Assembly: GCA_015222065.1 (NCBI GenBank)
Contig: JADFUQ010000187.1
Location: 1-19,917, forward strand
DNA: 19,917 bases
From: Bacteroidota bacterium
GTDB taxonomy: Bacteria; Bacteroidota; Bacteroidia; Bacteroidales; VadinHA17
Direction of reading: 5' to 3'
Below are positions 15,415 through 19,917 of the stretch, piece by piece. A program made the translations under genes and the position numbers. The notes under the pieces were generated by a model, which saw only the letters and a list, made by a program, of their open reading frames with translations, did not search any database and was not told the DNA's origin. The first letter of the stretch is position 1, and every line of letters begins with the position of its first letter.

Positions 15415-15576
15415 TTATTCCACTACTTCAAAATCCTCTTTACCAACGCCACATTCGGGACAAACCCAATCATCCGGGATGTCTTCAAAAGCTGTTCCTG
15501 GAGCTATTCCTCCATCAGGATCACCTGTTTCAGGATCATAAATATAACCGCATACTGTACATTCATACTTTTTCAT
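15415..15576 (-). CDS. rubredoxin
   Basis: A 53-residue rubredoxin, the smallest recognised gene here. It has the two knuckles CTVCGYIYDP (6-15) and CPECGVGKEDFE (39-50), binding one iron through C6, C9, C39 and C42. Conserved P19-D20 (TGDPDGGI) and W37 (DDWVCP) are also present. It is a one-electron carrier that in anaerobes feeds flavodiiron proteins, rubrerythrins and superoxide reductase, all of which are encoded nearby. The gene follows rubrerythrin by 45 bp, an AT-rich gap with two direct TTATAAT motifs, and may be read from the same transcript. A hairpin follows the stop. Confidence 0.95.
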   Translation of the reverse strand: MKKYECTVCGYIYDPETGDPDGGIAPGTAFEDIPDDWVCPECGVGKEDFEVVE

Positions 15577-15621
15577 AATGTTTACATTTTTAATTATAAA
15601 TTATAAAATGAAATTATTGTG

Positions 15622-16197
15622 TTAATAATTATTTTCTTTTAATTCAAAATATGCTTGTGGGTGTAAGCAGGCTGGACATGTTTCAGGAGCTTTTGTTCCT
15701 TCGTGCAGATATCCGCAATTACGACATTTCCAGGTTATCATACCGTCTCTTTCAAATACTTTACCTTTTTCAAGATTAGTGAACAATTTGGAATACCTCT
15801 CTTCATGAGCTTTTTCTACTTTGGCAATTTTTCTATAAGCAGTTGCAATTTCATTGAATCCTTCTTCATCTGCGATTTTTGCAAATTCAGGATACAATTC
15901 TGTCCACTCTTCATTTTCGCCCATTGCTGCAGCTTTTAGATTTTCAGAGGTAGTTCCTATCTTTCCGGCAGGATAAATGGCCGTTATTTCAACAGGTCTG
16001 CCTTCCAGGAATTTAAAGAACCTTTTTGCATGTTCTTTTTCATTTAATGCTGTTTCAGCAAATATTGCAGATATTTGCTCATAACCTTCTTTTTTTGCCT
16101 GTTTGGCAAAATAATCATAACGCATTCTTGCCTGAGATTCTCCGGCAAATGATTTTAATAAATTTTGTTCTGTTTTTGTTCCTGATAATGTTTTCAT
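15622..16197 (-). CDS. rbr: rubrerythrin
   Basis: A 191-residue NADH/rubredoxin-dependent peroxidase of the cytoplasm. The diiron ligands match classical rubrerythrin: E20, E53, H56, E94, E97, E128 and H131. The C-terminal rubredoxin domain carries C158, C161 (KCRNCGY), C174 and C177 (CPAC). The length is normal. It starts 11 nt after the DHOD-like flavoprotein gene, so the two are almost certainly one transcript, and the flavoprotein is a plausible electron donor or partner. Rubredoxin follows downstream. Confidence 0.96.
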   Translation of the reverse strand: MKTLSGTKTEQNLLKSFAGESQARMRYDYFAKQAKKEGYEQISAIFAETALNEKEHAKRFFKFLEGRPVEITAIYPAGKIGTTSENLKAAAMGENEEWTELYPEFAKIADEEGFNEIATAYRKIAKVEKAHEERYSKLFTNLEKGKVFERDGMITWKCRNCGYLHEGTKAPETCPACLHPQAYFELKENNY

Positions 16198-16208
16198 AAT
16201 ACTATTAA

Positions 16209-17189
16209 TTAGTTAATTTTTGAATAATATTTCATAAATTGTATACGCTCAAATGAAGCAGCGTCCTTTGCTTTATCATAACTCAATAAGCCTCTAAAAT
16301 CAGCCAAAGAGCTATAATTGTTTTTATTCATCCAATTCTCTAATCCGGTAATTATTTCGCCAATATATTGGTTGCCGTTTTTATAAACAGTTGAAACTAT
16401 TTGAACTGCCTGTGCTCCGGCAAGTATTTGTTTTATAACTCCTTCGCTGTCATGAATTCCTGTTGAAGCAATTAATGGCAATTTTATTTTATTACTTAAT
16501 AAAGCTATCCATCTTAAAGAGACAGCGATTTCGGCAGGAGAACTTAATATATTTGAGGATACAATTTTCATTTTATCTAAATCAATATCAGGACTATAAT
16601 ATCGATTAAACAGGACAAAGGCATCTGTATTTTTTGTCCAGCTTAATTTTTGAATTAACTGAGCTAAGCCGGCTGAATAACTACTCATTTTTAAAGCAAT
16701 TGGTATTTTGATATTCTTTCTAACTTCTGAAATAATATCAAAATATTTTTTTTCATTATCTATACTACTTGTCTTTATATCTGAAGGCAACATTGAAACA
16801 TTAATTTCAAGTGCATCTGCTCCGGAACTTTCAATTTTTTTGGCGAAGGAACTCCACTCCTTACTGTCAACACAATTGATACTTGCAATAACCGGAATTT
16901 TAACAGATTCTTTAGCTCGTTCTAGTAAATTTAAATAATCACTTGTGCTTTTTTCTTTTGTGTAATAGCGAGCATAATCATGTGCTTCAGGATAATCATT
17001 GTAATCCTGGTTTTCAATTTCTCCCATTTCCATAAGAATCTGTTCTTCAAAAAGAGACTTGAGAACAACTGCACCGGCACCAAATTTCTCAAGATTTATA
17101 ATTTTTTCTACAGAATTTGTTAATCCTGAGCTTCCAATAATAATTGGATTTTTAAGATCCAATCCTAAATATTTAACAGATAAACTCAT
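16209..17189 (-). CDS. dihydroorotate-dehydrogenase-like FMN protein, not a true PyrD
   Basis: A 326-residue TIM-barrel flavoprotein related to class 1 dihydroorotate dehydrogenase. The N-terminal LGLDLKNPIIIGSSGLT (8-24), ALKMSS (165-170) and the FMN phosphate site ASTGI (241-245) with GAQAVQIVSTVYKNG (258-272) are recognisable. The active-site motif that in PyrD reads N-L-S-C-P-N is N130-V-S-M133-L-P here, so the catalytic cysteine is methionine and dihydroorotate oxidation is unlikely. The operon with rubrerythrin (11-nt gap) suggests a redox role in peroxide or oxygen defence. A 16-bp palindrome and a repeated hairpin element lie just upstream of the start. Confidence 0.85.
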   Translation of the reverse strand: MSLSVKYLGLDLKNPIIIGSSGLTNSVEKIINLEKFGAGAVVLKSLFEEQILMEMGEIENQDYNDYPEAHDYARYYTKEKSTSDYLNLLERAKESVKIPVIASINCVDSKEWSSFAKKIESSGADALEINVSMLPSDIKTSSIDNEKKYFDIISEVRKNIKIPIALKMSSYSAGLAQLIQKLSWTKNTDAFVLFNRYYSPDIDLDKMKIVSSNILSSPAEIAVSLRWIALLSNKIKLPLIASTGIHDSEGVIKQILAGAQAVQIVSTVYKNGNQYIGEIITGLENWMNKNNYSSLADFRGLLSYDKAKDAASFERIQFMKYYSKIN

Positions 17190-17197
17190 TTAAATAG

Positions 17198-17213
17198 TCT
17201 AATTTGAATTAGA
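17198..17213. promoter_or_regulatory. 16-bp palindrome before the DHOD-like/rbr operon
   Basis: TCTAATT and AATTAGA form a perfect 7-2-7 inverted repeat, 8 nt upstream of the ATG at 17189. It overlaps the edge of the 32-bp repeated element. Its size suits a dimeric repressor site. It does not match the 7-1-7 PerR pattern, and no regulator can be named. Confidence 0.4.
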
Positions 17214-17240
17214 AATCCACCTTCTTCGATGATGGTTATG
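17209..17240 (-). repeat. leader hairpin element, copy B (before the DHOD-like gene)
   Basis: A 32-bp element, 30 of 32 bases identical to copy A at 6991-7022, 19 nt upstream of the start of the DHOD-like gene and in the same relative orientation. One of the two changes converts a stem C-G pair to U-G on the minus strand and the other is in the loop, so the hairpin is kept. Confidence 0.8.
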
Positions 17241-17291
17241 TCCTTTTTGTTTTTCCATCTGACAACTATTCCTTTTCCCAATGAACTTTAT

Positions 17292-17804
17292 TTATTGTTG
17301 ATTTGTTTCATCAACAAACATTCTTTGTTTTAATTCCCTGTCGAGCATTAATAATCCATGTTTATTTCCTTCCAGCATTTTTAATTGTTGTAAAATTTCA
17401 TTTACATTTGACTCTTCTTCAACTTGCTCGGAAACATACCATTGCAACATATTATGTGTGGCGTGATCTTTTTCCTCAAGAGCAATATTCACAAGATTAT
17501 TTATTAACCCTGTAACTTTTTGCTCATGTTTAAAAGTATCATCAAAGACTTCAATTTCGTCTTTCCATTCGGTTTTTACAGCATCAACAGGTTTTAATAA
17601 AACTCTTCCATTTCGTTCATTAATATAGTCGAAAAATTTAAGTGCATGTGAAATTTCTTCCTGATATTGAACTTTCATCCAATTTGTAAACCCCGGCAAA
17701 TTTTTATTTTCAAAATAGGCAGCCATTGATAAATAAAAGTATGCCGACCAGTATTCAGCATTAACTTGATTATTTAGTTCTTTCTCAATTCGTTTACTTA
17801 ACAT
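17292..17804 (-). CDS. ftnA: non-haem ferritin
   Basis: A 170-residue ferritin subunit that forms the 24-mer iron-storage shell and oxidises Fe(II). All ferroxidase-centre residues match E. coli FtnA by position: E17, Y24, E50, H53, E94, Q127 and E130. The length and the C-terminal helix (LLMLDRELKQRMF) are normal. Storing iron removes Fenton reactant, which fits the surrounding oxygen-defence genes. It is followed downstream by the DHOD-like/rbr operon and preceded by the superoxide reductase gene. The 72-bp gap to the latter holds a strong 12-bp hairpin (17831-17860). Confidence 0.95.
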   Translation of the reverse strand: MLSKRIEKELNNQVNAEYWSAYFYLSMAAYFENKNLPGFTNWMKVQYQEEISHALKFFDYINERNGRVLLKPVDAVKTEWKDEIEVFDDTFKHEQKVTGLINNLVNIALEEKDHATHNMLQWYVSEQVEEESNVNEILQQLKMLEGNKHGLLMLDRELKQRMFVDETNQQ

Positions 17805-17830
17805 AATAATTTTGCTTCAAATTAATAATA

Positions 17831-17860
17831 GGGATACAGAATATAAGCATCCTGCATCCC
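17831..17860 (-). repeat. 12-bp hairpin of the GATAC/ATCC repeat family
   Basis: GGGATACAGAAT (17831-17842) and ATCCTGCATCCC (17849-17860) pair along their full 12 positions on the minus strand, with a 6-nt loop and two G-U pairs. On the plus strand those two positions are A-C mismatches. It lies between the superoxide reductase stop and the ferritin start. The units resemble the array at 18287-18346. It could be a weak terminator or a processing site. Confidence 0.7.
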
Positions 17861-17876
17861 TTTCTAAAATTGTTTT

Positions 17877-18254
17877 TTATTCAACAGTAACTTGAACTTC
17901 TTCACTTTGCCATAAACCGTGCTTAGTGCAAAATGCATGAGCAACGAGTTTCATATTTGTTTTTGGGACAATATAGAAATCCACTTCCTGATTTTCGGCC
18001 TGGTTTCCTAATGCACCTTCAATAAAATTTGCTTGTGCAAGCATTTTTTCACCATTCCATAATTGCACCCAGGCAATGTAATGATCAGGGTCATCGGGGT
18101 GTTTATATTCATCACCAACTTTTACTTTTACTTTGAATTTTTCACCTGCTTTTGCTTGATTTTCACAGTGTACAAAAGCTGAATGTCTGTCGATATAATC
18201 TTTTTTTGCTTCTCTGTCTATTTGAGAAATGTCTTCGTACTTATTTATTTTCAT
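17877..18254 (-). CDS. superoxide reductase (neelaredoxin/1Fe class)
   Basis: A 125-residue class II superoxide reductase that reduces superoxide to peroxide using rubredoxin electrons. The Fe(His)4Cys site is complete: H24 (RHSAF), H52 and H58 (KHPDDPDHYIAW), C109 and H112 (FCTKHGLW). The desulforedoxin domain of two-iron forms is absent. The usual catalytic E-K pair before the first histidine (EKH in known enzymes) is replaced by D22-R23. The frame stays open to 18314, but the first 20 residues would be encoded by the repeat array, so the ATG at 18254 is preferred. The peroxiredoxin gene lies just upstream and can remove the peroxide formed. Confidence 0.92.
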   Translation of the reverse strand: MKINKYEDISQIDREAKKDYIDRHSAFVHCENQAKAGEKFKVKVKVGDEYKHPDDPDHYIAWVQLWNGEKMLAQANFIEGALGNQAENQEVDFYIVPKTNMKLVAHAFCTKHGLWQSEEVQVTVE

Positions 18255-18286
18255 GATAATTGGTTTTAATATTAGTTTTAAGATAT

Positions 18287-18346
18287 GATTCAGGATACAA
18301 GATTCAAGATACAAGATTCAAGATATATCCTGTATCCTGCATCCTG
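18287..18346 (-). repeat. heptad array forming a 19-position hairpin
   Basis: Left units of type GATTCAA/GATACAA (18287-18323) and right units of type ATCCTGT/ATCCTGC (18328-18346) are inverted around an ATAT loop. Pairing 18305-18323 with 18328-18346 gives 14 Watson-Crick pairs and one true mismatch. The other four positions are A-C on the plus strand but U-G on the minus strand. Since the peroxiredoxin and superoxide reductase genes on either side are both read on the minus strand, the RNA would fold with 18 of 19 positions paired. It probably marks the 3' end of the peroxiredoxin message. Confidence 0.75.
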
Positions 18347-18369
18347 TTTTGCATTCTGATTTTTATTTT

Positions 18370-19038
18370 TTACAATTTTTTGTGACAAAGCCACCAGTCA
18401 TAACATTCAAATTCTCCTTCTTTTGATTTTTGGAGTCTCTCCTTGGCAGTTTTTACATCAGTAGCAGGAGGTATAATTACATGGTCGTTTATTAATTCAT
18501 TATCCGGCCAGTTTGCAGGCATGGCAACTTTATTTTTGTCAGATATTTGCATTGCTTTAACCACCCTTAATATTTCATCCATATTTCTACCTAATTCTTG
18601 CGGATAGTAAAGTATAATTCTGATCTTGGCATTAGCATCAACAATAAATACAGCTCTAACAGTATTTGTGCCTTTTCCCGGATGTATAATTCCAAGAGTT
18701 TCCGCAACTTTCCCTGTATCTGCAATTATTGGAAATTGTATTTCTACATTCATGTTGTCTTTTATCCATTCTTCCCACTTGATATGTGAGAAAACCTGGT
18801 CTACACTGAGACCAATTAATTCACAGTTTAATTCTTTAAATTTGTCATACCGTTTTTGAAAAGCAACAAATTCAGTGGTGCAAACAGGAGTAAAATCAGC
18901 AGGATGGCTGAATAATACAAACCATTTACCTTTGTAATCGTCCGGCAAATTTTTAATTCCATGAGTTGTCTGAACTGTCATTTGAGGGAAATTATCGCCT
19001 AATAAAGGCATTCCTTTTTTTTCGTTTAATTTTTCCAT
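18370..19038 (-). CDS. peroxiredoxin, Prx6-type with C-terminal cysteine pair
   Basis: A 222-residue thiol peroxidase for hydrogen peroxide and organic peroxides. The peroxidatic site is FTPVCTTEF (49-57: T50, C53), with R128 (NTVRAVFIVD). Unlike plain 1-Cys Prx6, the C-terminus has C212 and C218 in ECYDWWLCHK, a C-x5-C spacing like the thioredoxin peroxidase of Aeropyrum pernix, in which a C-terminal cysteine resolves the oxidised form. M10 (MPLLGDNFP) is a possible shorter start. It has its own candidate promoter (19120-19151) and a PerR-like operator (19091-19105), so peroxide induction is likely. A repeat hairpin follows its stop. Confidence 0.94.
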   Translation of the reverse strand: MEKLNEKKGMPLLGDNFPQMTVQTTHGIKNLPDDYKGKWFVLFSHPADFTPVCTTEFVAFQKRYDKFKELNCELIGLSVDQVFSHIKWEEWIKDNMNVEIQFPIIADTGKVAETLGIIHPGKGTNTVRAVFIVDANAKIRIILYYPQELGRNMDEILRVVKAMQISDKNKVAMPANWPDNELINDHVIIPPATDVKTAKERLQKSKEGEFECYDWWLCHKKL

Positions 19039-19090
19039 TTATTTATTTTTTTATATTAAATGCATTTGATGAAAAATGAGATATTAATAA

Positions 19091-19105
19091 ATGTAATGAT
19101 TACAA
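19091..19105. promoter_or_regulatory. candidate PerR box before the peroxiredoxin gene
   Basis: ATGTAAT-G-ATTACAA is a 7-1-7 inverted repeat with only the outermost pair imperfect. It closely follows the PerR/Fur-type layout (consensus TTATAAT-N-ATTATAA in Bacillus, with G/C exchanges here). It lies about 15 nt downstream of the -7 box, across or just past the expected transcription start, where a bound repressor would block initiation. A PerR-type regulator is encoded at 3846-4262. Confidence 0.6.
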
Positions 19106-19119
19106 ATTAAAAACGAATA

Positions 19120-19151
19120 CAAAAATATAATATTAATATTAACAAAACAAA
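19120..19151 (-). promoter_or_regulatory. candidate Bacteroidetes promoter of the peroxiredoxin gene
   Basis: On the minus strand TTTG (19148-19151) is followed after 20 nt by TATTTTTG (19120-19127), an exact TAnnTTTG -7 box. Both elements and the spacing fit the Bacteroidetes -33/-7 promoter. The leader would be roughly 75 nt and would contain the PerR-like palindrome. Confidence 0.6.
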
Positions 19152-19242
19152 TTTTATTTGGAAAATCTTGTTACAATTTGATATTTTCTTGTTATCAGAA
19201 CCTTTTGAGCCGCAGAAATTTCAAATTATTGATTGACCTTTT

Positions 19243-19917
19243 TTAATCGATAGTGATCTCATCTACAAAAATCCAGGCTTTTTTACCTGCTTCCTTATGC
19301 CATGAAGGACATAGTCTGGGATTTTTTGCACTTATTTTTAAATATCTTGTGGTTATATCTTCAGGGTTAATGTAAATATCATCTCTTTTAACCAGTCGAT
19401 CCCGGGAAGTCTTACCTGAACCTATTGTTTTAATCAATTTAAACATCTTGCCATCTTCCGAATGTAAGAAGCTAACAGATTCGGGCAGAAATATCCGAGA
19501 ATCCTGTTTTTGCAGAAATCCTACATTAATACTTTTTATGGGACGTTTTATTTTCAGGTCAATAACAAACTCGAAATCATTTGCTTCAAATCCTAACCAT
19601 TGCCCATCATTATGGATTAAACTTCCTTTTTTATTATTAACAAGTATTTTCTGATTACCCTGTCCGTATTGATCACTGGCTGGATTAATAAGTGTCAGAA
19701 GGCTGGGGTCTGGCCCAATAGTTTTATTATCCGGTACATTTATTGTGGAAATACCAGATACAGATTTTTTTAGTTCAAATACAAGAATTGAACTTACAAT
19801 ATTTGGTGGATTTTCAGGCAATTGAATTATTACATTTTCACCTTTTGTTTTATATTCTAAAGGCTTACCGTTAAATACAGATACTGCAAGAATTTTATTG
19901 TTGGATGGTTTGGGCAG
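19243..19917 (-). CDS. C-terminal part of a glycoside hydrolase (fucosidase- or hexosaminidase-like), cut by the window
   Basis: The frame is open to the right edge, so only the last 224 residues are present and the N-terminal catalytic domain is outside. The first ~50 residues (VSVFNGKPLEYK, then NVIIQLPE) resemble the C-terminal beta-sandwich after a GH29 alpha-L-fucosidase barrel. The rest (WLGFEANDFEFVIDL, then SINVGFLQ, RIFLPESVSF, and near the end KAWIFVDEI) is a discoidin/F5-8C-like domain of the kind attached to secreted GH29 and GH20 enzymes in Bacteroidetes. These domains bind glycans or stabilise the enzyme. The TTG at 19821 is not a convincing start. The family (GH29 versus GH20) is undecided. 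Confidence 0.7.
   Translation of the reverse strand: MPKPSNNKILAVSVFNGKPLEYKTKGENVIIQLPENPPNIVSSILVFELKKSVSGISTINVPDNKTIGPDPSLLTLINPASDQYGQGNQKILVNNKKGSLIHNDGQWLGFEANDFEFVIDLKIKRPIKSINVGFLQKQDSRIFLPESVSFLHSEDGKMFKLIKTIGSGKTSRDRLVKRDDIYINPEDITTRYLKISAKNPRLCPSWHKEAGKKAWIFVDEITID

Noticed and set aside
15592..15606. Two TTATAAT motifs upstream of rubredoxin as a PerR box
   Set aside because: They are direct, not inverted, repeats in AT-rich DNA; the second half does not match the palindrome.
16209..17189. Annotation as pyrD (dihydroorotate dehydrogenase)
   Set aside because: The catalytic cysteine of the N-x-S-C motif is methionine and the operon partner is rubrerythrin, not pyrimidine genes.
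18255..18314. Longer N-terminus for the superoxide reductase, starting at 18314
   Set aside because: The extra 20 residues are encoded largely by the repeat array, and known one-iron enzymes begin close to the internal ATG at 18254.
50..18346. Repeat arrays considered as CRISPR
   Set aside because: Units are 7-9 bp, contiguous and without unique spacers; no cas gene is present.
19243..19821. Complete 192-residue gene starting at TTG 19821
   Set aside because: The frame continues open to the window edge with conserved hydrolase C-terminal sequence, so it is a truncated larger gene.

Overview
The window reads as chromosome from an anaerobic or microaerophilic member of the Bacteroidetes, probably Bacteroidales or a relative. 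This rests on several things: AT-rich DNA, start regions that mostly lack a Shine-Dalgarno, TAnnTTTG-type -7 boxes, a DUF4492-cydA-cydB cluster, and a dense set of oxygen-defence proteins typical of strict anaerobes. No tRNA, rRNA, CRISPR array, transposase or phage gene was recognised.

Left block (1-2976, + strand, visibly more GC-rich): L-rhamnose isomerase, an NCS1-type permease and a 60-residue two-helix membrane protein. They are chained by two ATGA stop/start overlaps, so they form one translationally coupled sugar-uptake unit.

Middle-left (3069-4262, - strand): a MntA-HepT (nucleotidyltransferase/HEPN RNase) toxin-antitoxin pair, then a PerR-type Fur-family regulator carrying all five residues expected of the peroxide-sensing metal site.

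Oxygen-defence and metal block (4505-19038, all - strand). Read in the direction of transcription, from right to left, it holds: a 2-Cys Prx6-type peroxiredoxin, a 1Fe superoxide reductase, ferritin, a dihydroorotate-dehydrogenase-like flavoprotein followed by rubrerythrin, rubredoxin (short, easily missed), 2-oxoacid:ferredoxin oxidoreductase KorA-KorB, a second ferritin-like diiron protein, a SO_0444-type Cu/Zn permease with Ogg2 8-oxoguanine glycosylase and a ZIP metal transporter, cytochrome bd oxidase (DUF4492-cydA-cydB), and the flavodiiron protein FprA. Together these could reduce O2 (bd oxidase, FprA), superoxide (SOR) and peroxide (Prx, rubrerythrin), store or move iron, zinc and copper (ferritins, ZIP, permease), repair oxidised guanine (Ogg2), and supply low-potential electrons (KorAB, ferredoxin, rubredoxin). 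A clean 7-1-7 PerR-like palindrome sits at the candidate promoter of the peroxiredoxin, which ties the regulator to the block.

Right edge (19243-19917, - strand): the C-terminal part of a glycoside hydrolase, cut by the window end.

The least expected structure is non-coding. Most larger intergenic gaps carry a short tandem array of 7-9 bp units. The unit differs between gaps, and the arrays are often arranged as inverted arms that fold into hairpins. In three of these hairpins nearly all non-Watson-Crick positions are G-U on the transcribed (minus) strand. A separate 32-bp hairpin element (30/32 identical) lies just upstream of both cydB and the DHOD-like gene, and a degenerate inverted copy lies just after cydA.
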